Assembly (NCBI RefSeq): GCF_900607225.1 | Contig: NZ_LR027842.1 | Coordinates: forward strand, 116,443-180,442 | Reading direction: 5' to 3' | Source of the DNA: [Pseudopropionibacterium] massiliense | GTDB lineage: Bacteria; Actinomycetota; Actinomycetes; Propionibacteriales; Propionibacteriaceae | Length of the DNA stretch: 64,000 bases | Part shown: piece after piece, positions 8,606 through 17,033 of the stretch | Numbering within the stretch: the first letter of the stretch is position 1 | How the letters are laid out: each line of letters starts with the position of its first letter | Made by a program: the position numbers and the translations under genes | Notes under the pieces: generated by a model | Told to the model about the DNA's origin: nothing | The model's database searches: none | What the model saw: the letters and a program-made list of their open reading frames with translations, nothing else

Positions 8606-9510
8606 GCGCTGACCAGGCCCTGAAACCATTTGTGGCCGAAATCGAAGATGGCCTGCATGGGGTAACGAGGAACATCGCGTAGCCGAAGAAACTGAATCAG
8701 TTGCCCCATGGTCAACGCCCCGGTCAGCAACTGCCGAGATCCGAGGTAGACGAGCACGACGAGCAGCAGCCCGGATAGCAGCACGCTGATCGCCTCGACG
8801 ACGCCCTGCCAAGTGCCCAGCCGGGTCCCGAGGCGTCGGACCTTCTGGGATTGGCGCTGGTAGTTCTCGGCGAACCTGTGTTCCCCGCCGATGCCGCGCA
8901 GGATCCGCAGCCCGGTGACGATGTCGGTGGCCACCGAGGTCAGCGTCGAATTCTCCGTGCGCTCCGCCGATTGTGCCCCGGCCAACGGCCGCAGCACGGG
9001 TACGGAAACACCGAGCAGCAGCGGCGTCGCGATGAGCACGATGAGGGCCAATTCCACGGATGTGTGCAGCATCAGGGCGCAGGCGATCAGGAAGTTCATG
9101 ACGGCAGCGAGGGCATGAGCGAATGAATCGAGCGTGGCGCCAAACTGGTCGCTGTCGGATGCCGAGACGCTCACCACCTCACCCGTGGGCAGCCGCCGGT
9201 TGAGGACGTTGCCCAGCGCGGCGGAGCGCCGCGCCACCCGGCGCTGAATGCGGTACAGCCACATTCGCACCGACAAGGTATGAAAGAGGATGCCTCCCAT
9301 CACGCCGAAGGCGATCACCCCGATCAGCACGGCCACCCACGAGAGAGTGGCCCAGGCGTCGCTGCGGACGACACCCGCATCGATGGCGCGGCCCAGCAGC
9401 CACGGGCTGAGGGCAAACGGCATCATCCACGACGACGCGGCAAGCACCATCGCGGGCGCCACAGTCCTGGCTGCGTATCGGCCACCACAGGAAGCGGCTT
9501 GGGGAACGGG
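8606..9510 (-). pseudogene. ABC exporter, membrane domain remnant
   Basis: The minus frame encodes about 300 residues of a type I ABC exporter membrane domain. There are several hydrophobic helices, the coupling region LPTGEVVSVSASDSDQFG and a GQLIQFL segment before the usual linker. The nucleotide-binding domain is gone. After HKWFQGLV the frame passes into SAGKTTIAL, which looks like the tail of a Walker A motif, and then into WD40-related sequence. The N terminus is also unclear. A deletion removed the linker and the ATPase, so the gene cannot make a working exporter. Confidence 0.72.
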
Positions 9511-9716
9511 TGTCGGGCGCGTCGTTGGCGGGGATGGCGCCCCCAGACACCACCCCGCCACCCACCCCACATTTCGCAACACGACCTAGTCCCGCGTCGA
9601 TTGTCAGGTCTTCAGCATCGATGGCCGTGAACTCTACGCGGCCCGCCTTGTTGAACATCCGAATCGGCGGCGGTGTCGCCGACCTTGCTTCGTCTACTCG
9701 TAACCTGTCAGTGCTT
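9511..9716. other. gap upstream of the exporter remnant
   Basis: No complete gene was found. A short minus-strand frame (KAGRVEFTAIDAEDLTID) might be another remnant, but no family can be named. Confidence 0.3.
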
Positions 9717-9910
9717 GGAGGCTTATTCACAGGATGCTGGTTGAGCCAGCTCGTGAGCGCCAGCGAACGGCTGTGTCGAAACCACCCGGCGGCCGAGAAA
9801 TACACTCGGACCCCGGAGTCCTCAGACACCTATGGGGTGGTTTCGACTCGGACTGCTCCTTCGTCGCGGTCCGGCTCAACCAGCTTCGGAGAGACCATGA
9901 ACAAGCCTCT
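9717..9910. repeat. MITE-like element, inverted copy of 6902-7095
   Basis: It starts GGAGGCTTATTCACAG and ends ATGAACAAGCCTC. Its interior carries the same two REP-1 units as 6902-7095 in the opposite orientation, separated by a spacer matching almost base for base. Together the two copies bracket the 7.1-9.7 kb accessory segment. Confidence 0.78.
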
Positions 9911-9937
9911 TGGAACTTCAGCGTGTATTTCTTGCCT

Positions 9938-10728
9938 GGAGGCTTATTCATAGGGGTGTTTTGACTTTCTCCAACTAACGTTTTACCCGAGGGTAATGTG
10001 AGGGCGGCTTGCCAGATCCGAGACAATCACAGTGTTCTACTACAAAGACTTTCAGATGAAAGACAAGCCGCTGCCATGGAGACTATCAAAAGCCTTGAGC
10101 GTGATCGGGTCCTTGGCCTGTGTGAGCTGGTCCACACCTCCTGTTCCGGAAACCTTCCCCCGGCAGGGTCCCGTACCTTGGGGTTGTTCCGTTGTATCCG
10201 GGTCGCTGTGTTGATGCTGCGGCGCAATCTCGCCCAGGAGTTGCTGGCCGACATCCTCATGGTCTCCCGGGCCACGATCTCGCGAGTGGTGGCGGTCCAC
10301 GCTCCCCTTTTGGTCGCCGAAGTTCTTCCAAGCATGTGTGCCCGGTGTGGAAGATCCGCGCCCCGGACCCGGCAGCTCGCTTGGGTCTCCCCACACCGCT
10401 GGTGGGTGGTGTTCATGATGCGAAGGCCGTCAGGGAATCCGGTTTCCTTACAACCCTTGATGCTGGAAGTCATATTGGGGACAAGGGCTATGTCGGTTTG
10501 GGAATGATCACCCTCGTGAAGAAGCCCGCTCACGGTGAACTCGCCGACAGCAACAGGAGAAGCAGCACGGCCATCAACCGTGTCCGTTATCTCATTGAGC
10601 GTGTCATCGCGAACCTCGAGACCTGGCGTGTTCTGCACGCCGATTACCGCCGCTCGTACGACACCTTTGAAACCACAATACAAGCCGTCACCGGACTCGT
10701 CTTCGCCTACACCCCATGAATAAGCCTC
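9938..10728. mobile_element. IS5-type insertion sequence, degraded
   Basis: The left end GAGGCTTATTCATAGGGGTGT is matched in inverse by the right end ACACCCCATGAATAAGCCTC, giving ~20-bp terminal inverted repeats. The interior encodes transposase pieces (next entry). At ~791 bp it is shorter than a typical ~0.9-1 kb element of this kind. The outer part of the ends, GAGGCTTATTCA, is shared by the MITE-like elements in this window. No clear target-site duplication was seen. Confidence 0.82.
9998..10719 (+). pseudogene. IS5-type DDE transposase, frameshifted and internally deleted
   Basis: The N-terminal frame (from about 9998) contains an HTH-like part (LAQELLADILMVSRATISRVV). The C-terminal frame, a different phase, carries GGVHDAKAVRESG and the end NRVRYLIERVIANLETWRVL, with a DYRRSYDTFETTI tail typical of DDE_Tnp_4 transposases. 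Between about 10310 and 10400 the frame shifts more than once, and the region with the first catalytic Asp is missing. The product cannot be active. Any movement of the related MITEs would need an intact copy elsewhere. Confidence 0.8.
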
Positions 10729-10901
10729 AATATCCTTGTTTCCCGGTATGTGCGGTGTATCCCTCCGGGTGGACCATCGAAAACCGGTTCACCGATCAGA
10801 TGCCTGATCCGACGCAGGGATACCCCGTGTTGGGATCGTCGCCCTGGACTTGCACCGCGCACCATGCGCCGCTGAGCTGCTGGGTATCGGACCCCGGGGA
10901 T
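10729..10901. other. gap next to the IS element
   Basis: No gene, repeat or regulatory element was recognised. Confidence 0.3.
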
Positions 10902-11301
10902 TCAGTGCGTCACCCAGTGTCTCCACACCTGGCGGCCGCGCCGCAGGGTGCAGGCGGCGCTGGCGATGGTGGCGGGGCCGAGGAACATCATCCAGGAAAG
11001 GAGCCCCTGCCGAGCGGAGTTGCAGTAGGAAACGTCCTCCAGCTGCCCCTTCAAAATCCCTCTGACCTCACTCTCGGTCAGTTGTGCTCCCGAAGAAGAG
11101 CTTCTCCGTTCATCACGTTCACCTATGCCGGTGTCATTTGTCAATTTCGTCAAGGAGTGGCACACCAGCTGACTTGTCCTGCCGTCTAAAACCATCTCGG
11201 ATTTCTGGGGGGGAGTGGTTCATGACGAGAAAACTCAAAACTATCAGAATCCCGGTGAGAATGAAGGGTATTGCCATTGACGGAGGCTTCGCGTCGGTCA
11301 T
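10902..11301 (-). pseudogene. small two-helix membrane protein, frameshifted (copy 1)
   Basis: Starting at an ATG at 11301, one frame gives an N-terminal hydrophobic segment (FILTGILIVLSFLV). A second frame ending at 10902 gives the C-terminal part with YCNSARQGLLSWMMFLGPAT. The switch lies near 11150-11195. The protein at 11455-11850 has the same plan and a similar second helix (YCVPARQTHLAWLMFLGPAA), which shows the two frames belong to one broken gene. Confidence 0.55.
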
Positions 11302-11454
11302 GCATACATGGTAGCCGCGCGCGGGTTCAAGCCCGTGTGCCAGCGTCGCGGAAGTGCTTCGCAGGTGACCCCTCAGAGCCCTCGCGGCCAACGTGCTCCC
11401 TCCGAAAGGCAGTGCTCGTCCGGTACGGGAAAACCGTGACGGGATTTTCGGGAA

Positions 11455-11850
11455 TTACGTGGCAGATGAGTTTTTGTCGCTCGGGGTTTCCCGGGATCTA
11501 TTGCGTTGTTCATCCTCCTCCCATTCCGCTTGCAGGAATCGCCGGTACGTCCAGCCGGTGTAGGCGATGCTCCCGACGGCGGCGGGGCCCAGGAACATCA
11601 GCCAGGCCAAGTGAGTTTGCCGGGCGGGAACGCAGTACAAACCATTGCTGGGATCGGGCAAAGGCCTGCACGCCACCTCTCGTCTGTCCGGGGAGGTCCT
11701 GGTGCCGGACTGATCGTAATCGTAATACACGGCTTTCCCGGGCGACTGGGCGAGAACGAGGATTGACAGGAATACGAGAATTGCGGTGAGCGCGAAGGGA
11801 AACCACAGCGATGGTTTTGGTGTCGCATTGCATCATTTTAGTCGCTGAGG
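11455..11850 (-). pseudogene. small two-helix membrane protein, probably frameshifted (copy 2)
   Basis: The C-terminal frame ends at 11455 and encodes LAWLMFLGPAAVGSIAY and a charged cytosolic tail. Upstream in the same frame is a hydrophobic segment (FALTAILVFLSILVLA), but no good start codon. The nearest ATG pair, near 11845, is in another frame across an AAAA run. A MITE (11883-12025) lies right upstream. A shorter protein starting at the GTG at 11730 is possible. Function unknown; it is a paralogue of copy 1. Confidence 0.5.
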
Positions 11851-11882
11851 GGTTCACTGCTGTGGGAATGGAACGCGGCCAA

Positions 11883-12025
11883 GGAGGCTTGTTCACAGCC
11901 TTCCTGAAGCTGGTTGGGTCGGGCCGCGACGAAGAAGCAGTCCACCTCAACCGGTTTCCACCCCTCAGCTGCACCCCTGGCCAGAGGATTGCGCTGGCGG
12001 CTGTCCCGTCGGTGAACAAGCCTCG
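11883..12025. repeat. MITE-like element, about 143 bp
   Basis: It starts GGAGGCTTGTTCACAG and ends CGGTGAACAAGCCTC. Its interior matches 23669-23820 (CTGAAGCTGGTTG then CCAGAGGATTG), with several substitutions. It sits just upstream of the copy 2 membrane-protein gene. Confidence 0.72.
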
Positions 12026-12050
12026 AAGGGCGTTGTGTCACGAGAATCGT

Positions 12051-12118
12051 GGTAGCGCGGAACCCCGGCTGCGCAGCATTGGTTGCGCCTCGGAACGATC
12101 CGTTGGGTGATCGGTGCT
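12051..12118. repeat. degenerate copy of the 75-bp palindrome (family 2)
   Basis: CCCCGGCTGCGCAGCA on the left and GGTGCTGCGCAGGCAGG on the right resemble the arms of the palindromes at 16946-17020, 23570-23644 and 24878-24951. The middle has diverged. It lies between accessory DNA and the LytR_C gene. Confidence 0.5.
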
Positions 12119-12133
12119 GCGCAGGCAGGGTTT

Positions 12134-12646
12134 TCAGCTGGGCAGCGCGGAGGGCGACGGGCTCGGCGCCAGGCAGATGGTGCCGGATTCGATCGGGATC
12201 TCGGTCAGGCCGGATTCCGCCAGGCCCGCGAAATCGGAGCCGACCAGCACGTCGACGGTGCCGTCGACCCGGGAGTCGGTTTCCACGGTGGGCTCTGTCA
12301 GGTAGCTGGCGACCAGTTTCGCCGCCTCGGTGTTGTTCTCGCCGCTGCGGATGATGGTCTTCGTGACGCGTTCCTTGGTGTTGGTGGTCTTCGCCACCTC
12401 GAAGCCCGCCGTCTTCAGCGCCTGCCCGACCTTCGAGCCCAGGCCGCTGGTGAAACCGCCGTTGTACACCAGAACCGTCACCTGATTCGGTGTGAGCGTG
12501 CTCACCTGCTGGGTGACGCATGGAGTCGGTGGTGGGCTGGGAATCGGTGCGGTCAGGGCGTTCCATCCCAGGTTCGCCCCCCAGATCAGGAAGATCAGCA
12601 GACCGATCAACAGGGCCGGGGTGGCGAGAAGTCGGAAGGCGCGCAC
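12134..12646 (-). CDS. LytR_C domain membrane-anchored protein
   Basis: A 170-residue protein with a short cytosolic start, one membrane helix (about 8-30), a Pro-rich linker and an extracellular LytR_C domain. The domain is marked by VTVLVYNGGFTSGLGSKVG and ends in a VDVLVGSDFAG stretch. Free LytR_C proteins of this build occur in actinobacteria (for example Cei, needed for envelope integrity in mycobacteria). The start is a GTG at 12646. It lies just after the conserved VapB-like gene, on the same strand, with a 14-bp gap. Confidence 0.8.
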   Translation of the reverse strand: MRAFRLLATPALLIGLLIFLIWGANLGWNALTAPIPSPPPTPCVTQQVSTLTPNQVTVLVYNGGFTSGLGSKVGQALKTAGFEVAKTTNTKERVTKTIIRSGENNTEAAKLVASYLTEPTVETDSRVDGTVDVLVGSDFAGLAESGLTEIPIESGTICLAPSPSPSALPS

Positions 12647-12660
12647 GATTCAGCAGGCTC

Positions 12661-12975
12661 TCACGAGAGTTCCAGCACGCGGGCGTGCATCGTCTGACGT
12701 TGCTGCAGCGCGGCACGCAGGGCGCGGTGCAGACCGTCCTCCAGGTACAGGTCGCCGCGCCAGGAGACGACGTGGGCGAACAGATCGCCGTAGAAGGTGG
12801 AGTCCTCCTCCAGCAGGGCCTCGAGGTCGAGGGTGCGTTTCGTCGTGACCAGCTCATCCAGCCGCACCTGGTGCGGAGCGATGGCGGCCCACTGCTTCTG
12901 GACGTAGCCATGGTCCGGGTAGGGGCGGGAATCGCCGACACGCTTGAAGATCACACCGGTCAGTTTAGCCATCAT
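12661..12975 (-). CDS. conserved actinobacterial protein annotated as VapB-like
   Basis: About 104 residues. The core FKRVGDSRPYPDHG, VRLDELVTTKRTLDLEALL and the WRGDLYLEDGLHRALRAAL stretch match a short, strongly conserved actinobacterial family often labelled VapB-type antitoxin. No toxin partner is adjacent, so a toxin-antitoxin role is doubtful; it usually sits beside a LytR_C gene as here. The start is uncertain: ATG at 12975 or 12972, or the internal GTG giving MIFKRVG as in many homologues. Confidence 0.72.
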   Translation of the reverse strand: MMAKLTGVIFKRVGDSRPYPDHGYVQKQWAAIAPHQVRLDELVTTKRTLDLEALLEEDSTFYGDLFAHVVSWRGDLYLEDGLHRALRAALQQRQTMHARVLELS

Positions 12976-13171
12976 CGTGTCAATCGGCTCACCGGCATAC
13001 AACCCGGGCAACGCCTTCCCGTACGAGGTGTCGAACGGGCCACGCGGACAGGAATTCGCTCGGCATCGGTCGAGTCGGTGCGCGACGACGGAGGCCCCGC
13101 GTCGGAAAGCCCTCTCTCCCGCCCGGGGTGTCCTCGCCGGGAACGGCGCCGATCAGTGCTTCCCTAGGGGG

Positions 13172-14758
13172 GTGAGTGAAGAACTGGTGGCAACGATTCA
13201 GGCCGGATACGGGTTCGACGGCGACGCGGTGCAGCTGGGCGTTCTGCTGGACGGCGCCCCCGTCGTCGAGGCGCCCATCCGGATTCCGCTGGCGATGTTC
13301 AACCGGCACGGACTCGTCGCCGGGGCCACGGGCACCGGCAAGACCAAGACCCTCCAGCTGATGGCCGAGGCCCTCAGCAAGGCGGGTGTTCCCGTCTTCG
13401 CCGCCGACATCAAGGGCGATCTGTCCGGCATGGCCTCCCCCGGGGTGGCGAGCGAGAAACTGGCCGCGCGGGTCGAGGCGCAGGGGCAGCCGTGGGAGGC
13501 GAAGGCCGCGCCCTGCGAGTTCCTGGCGCTCGGCGGGCAGGGCACCGGAATCCCGGTGCGGGCGACGATCTCGTCGTTCGGCCCGATCCTGCTGTCGAAG
13601 GTGCTGGGGCTCAACGAGGTGCAGGAGAGCTCCCTCGGGCTGGTGTTCTACTACGCCGACAACAACGGCCTGCCGCTGCTCGACCTCAAGGATCTCGTCG
13701 CGCTGCTGAAGTTCCTCACCTCCGACGACGGCAAGGACGAGCTGAAGGGGATCGGTGGGGTCTCGGCCGCCACGGCCGGGGTGATCCTGCGCAACCTCGT
13801 CGGCCTCTCCGAGCAGGGCGGTGACGTGTTCTTCGGGGAGCCCGAGTTCGAACCCTCGGAGCTGCTGCGCGTCGCCGACGATGGCCGCGGTGTGGTGTCG
13901 CTGCTGGAGCTGCCCGACCTGGCGTCGCGACCCGAGATGTTCTCCACCTTCCTGATGTGGCTGCTGGCCGACCTGTTCAGTTCCCTTCCCGAGATCGGAG
14001 ACGCCGACAAACCGAAACTGGTGTTCTTCTTCGACGAGGCGCACCTGCTGTTCAAGGGTGCATCCAAGGCCTTCCTCGACTCCATCACCCAGACCGTGAG
14101 GCTGATCCGCTCCAAGGGGGTGGGGGTGTTCTTCGTCACCCAGACCCCCAAGGACGTGCCCGAGGACGTCCTGGCGCAGCTCGGCAGCCGCGTGCAGCAC
14201 CAGCTGCGCGCCCACACCCCCAACGACGTCAAGGCGTTGAGGGCGACGGTGTCGACCTACCCGAAGTCGGGCTACGACTTGGAGGAGGTGCTGCAGGGCC
14301 TCGGGATCGGCGAGGCGATCGTCACCGTCATGAACCCCAAGGGCGCACCCACCCCCGTCGCCTGGACCCGGCTGTGGGCCCCCGAGACGTCGATGCAACC
14401 CACCGACGCCGCCGTGATGCAGCAGGCGGTGGCGGCCTCGCCGCTGATGGCGAAGTACGGGCAGGCCATCGACCGCGAGTCGGCCTACGAGATCCTCACC
14501 GCGAAACTGGAGGCCGGCGCGAAAGCGGCCGAGGAGGAACGGCAGCGCGCCGAGGCGGAGAAAGCCGAGGCCGAACGCCGCGCCCAGGAGGAGAAAGAAC
14601 AGCGTCAGGCGGAACGCTCGGAGGAGCGGTCGTCGGGATCGGGTCGTGGTCGCACGTCGGCGGTGGAACGGATCGCCAGCCGCGGCATCATGCAGGTGAT
14701 CCGCACCGTCACCCGGGAGATCGTCCGGGGCCTGTTCGGCACGGGCAGGCGGCGATAA
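13172..14758 (+). CDS. HerA-like ATPase of the DUF853 family
   Basis: A 528-residue P-loop ATPase. Walker A is GATGTGKTKT (about residues 50-59) and Walker B is LVFFFDEAHLLF (about 285-296). The VFAADIKGDLSGM and VGVFFVTQTPKDVP motifs are characteristic of the DUF853/YjgR branch of HerA/FtsK motor proteins. The C terminus is a charged coiled coil (AEEERQRAEAEKAEAERRAQ) and a basic tail. It may act as a DNA- or protein-translocating hexamer; its cellular role is unproven. The GTG at 13172 is chosen; a second GTG at 13187 has a better-spaced AGGGGG upstream. Confidence 0.82.
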   Translation: MSEELVATIQAGYGFDGDAVQLGVLLDGAPVVEAPIRIPLAMFNRHGLVAGATGTGKTKTLQLMAEALSKAGVPVFAADIKGDLSGMASPGVASEKLAARVEAQGQPWEAKAAPCEFLALGGQGTGIPVRATISSFGPILLSKVLGLNEVQESSLGLVFYYADNNGLPLLDLKDLVALLKFLTSDDGKDELKGIGGVSAATAGVILRNLVGLSEQGGDVFFGEPEFEPSELLRVADDGRGVVSLLELPDLASRPEMFSTFLMWLLADLFSSLPEIGDADKPKLVFFFDEAHLLFKGASKAFLDSITQTVRLIRSKGVGVFFVTQTPKDVPEDVLAQLGSRVQHQLRAHTPNDVKALRATVSTYPKSGYDLEEVLQGLGIGEAIVTVMNPKGAPTPVAWTRLWAPETSMQPTDAAVMQQAVAASPLMAKYGQAIDRESAYEILTAKLEAGAKAAEEERQRAEAEKAEAERRAQEEKEQRQAERSEERSSGSGRGRTSAVERIASRGIMQVIRTVTREIVRGLFGTGRRR

Positions 14759-14786
14759 AGGTCGGGCCTGTCTACCGGGTGACGGG

Positions 14787-14900
14787 GCGGTTTCGACTCA
14801 GCCGTTCGCTGGCGCTCACGTGCTGGCTCAACCAGCTTTGTCCTTCTTGAAGTTGGTTGAGCCGGGCTGCGACGAAGGAGCGGCCCGTGTCGAAACCATG
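14787..14900. repeat. pair of REP-1 units in opposite orientation
   Basis: A reverse unit (GGTTTCGACTCAGCCGTTCG to GGCTCAACCAGC) is followed by a forward unit (GTTGAGCCGGGCTGCGACG to GTGTCGAAACC). It lies between the convergent HerA-like and FtsX-like genes, where a two-way terminator could act. Confidence 0.72.
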
Positions 14901-14923
14901 GTGAGGGTGTCCGGGGCCTTGGG

Positions 14924-16123
14924 TCAGATCTGACGCAGGAGCGTGTCCGTGTCGACGCGCAGCAGCGTGGCGGCCCTGCGACCCGCTCCGGCGATGAAAC
15001 CGAGCGGTACGGCGATCAGTGGTACCGCGACCACCCAGGCCTGGGCCAGCAACGCCCCGGGATCCATGCTGAAGCCGGTCACCGACGTCAGCAGGGACGG
15101 CAGCGCCGCCAGTGCCACGACCAGCCCCGTGCCCAGAAGCACCCCGATGGCTGAGACGCACAGCGCAAAGATGAGGGCTTCCAGCAGGTAGAACCTCACG
15201 ATTGCCCGTCGCGTCCACCCCAGGGACCTGAACAACCCGATCTCCTCGATGCGCGATGTCATCCACGTTCCCGCCACGGATGTGCCCGCGAACAGCGCCC
15301 CGAGGATGGTGACGAAAAGCACCAGGACGGAGGCCACCGCGAGTCCCTGCCGGGCCCTGTCGAGCTGGACCCCGGAGCCAATGGCGCTGCGGGTGCCGTA
15401 GCCCAGGTCCTCCACCGACTTCTGCACCTTCGCGACGTCGTTCACATCCCCGACGTAGAGGTAGATGGAGCTGTAGCCAGGCGTGTCCGGTGGCAGTGCT
15501 GCCGCCTGGATCTCGTTGAACTGGGAGGAGTTGATGAACACCGCGTCCGGGGGCTCCCCCTGGATGGTTGCCGGGTCGTAGGTGCCGATCACCTCGAACT
15601 GTTTCGCCTCGCCCGTTCCGCTGTTGGAACTGACCGCCCGCGTGACGTTGACCTCGATCGTCTTTCCCACCAGGTTCTCGTGTTTTCCGGGTACCAGCAT
15701 CTGACCGGGCTCCGGGAAAGCGGCGGGATCGCCGTGGGCGTCCTTCATCCGGTCGTCGAACGGGTTGCGGGGCATCAACCACCACGGCCCCGCGCCGTCC
15801 TCGGAGTCGGCGATGTCCGCGGGCGGGTCGATTCCCGACATGCCCGACGGGAACACGTGCTCCACACCGTCCAGTTCCCCCAGTTGCTTGACCGCGTCCG
15901 TGTTCAGCGGTGGACTGTCCGGCCTGCCGTAGCCCTGGATGACCTCGATCTCCTTGGCGCCGAGGCTTTCCGTCAATCCCCGGGATGTGCCGTGGGTGGC
16001 CCCTCGGGCCAGCCAGGACAGGACAACCGTCGCCAACACCAGGAGCAGCACCAGCACCGCGATCAACCTGTGCCGCCGCACGGTCCTGGCCAGGCTGCGT
16101 CTCACCAGGGCGAAGGTGCTCAT
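14924..16123 (-). CDS. FtsX/MacB-type ABC transporter permease
   Basis: A 399-residue permease with one N-terminal helix (about 20-40), a long extracytoplasmic domain (about 45-255) and three C-terminal helices. The FtsX signature lies in the run VTILGALFAGTSVAGTW and EEIGLFRSLGWTRRAIVRFY. Such proteins work with a LolD-like ATPase to move lipids, peptides or lipoproteins or to transmit force. The ATPase gene directly upstream overlaps by 4 bp, so the two form one transporter. The substrate is unknown. Confidence 0.85.
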   Translation of the reverse strand: MSTFALVRRSLARTVRRHRLIAVLVLLLVLATVVLSWLARGATHGTSRGLTESLGAKEIEVIQGYGRPDSPPLNTDAVKQLGELDGVEHVFPSGMSGIDPPADIADSEDGAGPWWLMPRNPFDDRMKDAHGDPAAFPEPGQMLVPGKHENLVGKTIEVNVTRAVSSNSGTGEAKQFEVIGTYDPATIQGEPPDAVFINSSQFNEIQAAALPPDTPGYSSIYLYVGDVNDVAKVQKSVEDLGYGTRSAIGSGVQLDRARQGLAVASVLVLFVTILGALFAGTSVAGTWMTSRIEEIGLFRSLGWTRRAIVRFYLLEALIFALCVSAIGVLLGTGLVVALAALPSLLTSVTGFSMDPGALLAQAWVVAVPLIAVPLGFIAGAGRRAATLLRVDTDTLLRQI

Positions 16124-16764
16124 AGGATGGTCCTCCTTCCGCGGAGAGCAACCGCGCGATCCGCCGCCGCTGAGGTGGCCTCCTCATGGGTCGCGACGAC
16201 GACCGTGCAGCCCCGGTCGGCCAGATCCCGCAACGCCCGCCGGACGCAGGAGGCCAGGTGGTCGTCGAGGCCCGTGGTCGGTTCGTCCAGCAACAGGACC
16301 TCCGCCTCCATCTGCAGGGCCCTCAGGATGCACACCCGGCGTCGCTGCCCGCCGGAGAGCTTGTTGATCTCGGTGTCGTGGAAGTCGTCGATTCCCAGGT
16401 TTCTCCTGACCTCCGCGAGCCACGGCGCGGGAGCGCGGGGGTCGGGACCGATCTCCAGGTTCTCGTTCACCGAGAGCCAGGGAAACAGATAACTCGACTG
16501 GTGGACGATGCCGATCGCGTGACGTCTGAGGCCGGCCCGGCCGTCCTCGTCCAACTGGCTGAGGTCCTGCCCCGCCACCTCGACGACGCCCTGATCCGCC
16601 GTGGTCAAACCTCCCAGTATGTTCAACAAGGTGGTTTTCCCACCGCCGGACGGCGACACGAGCGTCACCAACTCACCGGCGTCGACCCAGAAATCAAGAT
16701 CCTTGAGCACGACGTTCTCGCCATACGACTTCGTTATGCCGTGACACGTGATTCTGGTCGTCAT
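16120..16764 (-). CDS. LolD/MacB-type ABC transporter ATPase
   Basis: A 214-residue ATPase with Walker A SPSGGGKTTLL (about 38-48), signature LSGGQRRRV, Walker B VLLLDEPTTGLD and the H-loop ATHEE. The first Walker A Gly is Ser here. Its length and ordering match the MacB/LolD group, which pair with FtsX-like permeases. It lies 4 bp into the permease gene and is the first gene of the pair. Confidence 0.87.
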   Translation of the reverse strand: MTTRITCHGITKSYGENVVLKDLDFWVDAGELVTLVSPSGGGKTTLLNILGGLTTADQGVVEVAGQDLSQLDEDGRAGLRRHAIGIVHQSSYLFPWLSVNENLEIGPDPRAPAPWLAEVRRNLGIDDFHDTEINKLSGGQRRRVCILRALQMEAEVLLLDEPTTGLDDHLASCVRRALRDLADRGCTVVVATHEEATSAAADRAVALRGRRTIL

Positions 16765-16945
16765 TCAATTCCCCAAACGGCGCTCAGACGGTGGGCGAGA
16801 GAGGAAACGGGACCGCATTTCGAGGGCTGCCCCGATCCGTCATCATCAAGCATTCAACATTGTTGCGGGTGGTCGGCTTCTGCAAGTTTACCTTGACGCC
16901 TTGCTCTTGCTGTGCGGAAAGACCGGGATGCGTCGCGTCCCTAAT

Positions 16946-17020
16946 CCCGGTTGCGCAGCACTCAACTCGATTTTCGCCCCTTCTGGGGCGATTTTTGAGA
17001 TTGAGTGCTGCGCAACCGGG
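16946..17020. repeat. 75-bp palindromic repeat (family 2)
   Basis: The arm CCCGGTTGCGCAGCACTCAA is repeated in inverse as TTGAGTGCTGCGCAACCGGG. The centre holds a second, smaller hairpin (CGCCCCTTCTGGGGCG). It lies in the gap between two minus-strand operons, 13 bp past the stop of the BtuD-like gene, and may act as its terminator. Confidence 0.82.
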
Positions 17021-17033
17021 TGGGGCTCCTCGT

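Noticed and set aside
7977..8612. 211-codon plus-strand frame
   Set aside because: It crosses a MITE and the antisense of a WD40 remnant; no ribosome-binding site or recognisable product.
9938..10728. Functional insertion sequence
   Set aside because: The transposase frame is broken in more than one place and lacks the first catalytic region.
11838..12941. 367-codon minus-strand frame crossing the LytR_C gene
   Set aside because: It overlaps two better-supported genes in other frames and runs through a MITE and a palindrome.
12661..12975. Active VapBC toxin-antitoxin module
   Set aside because: No PIN-domain toxin lies beside the VapB-like gene, and the conserved context with LytR_C suggests another role.
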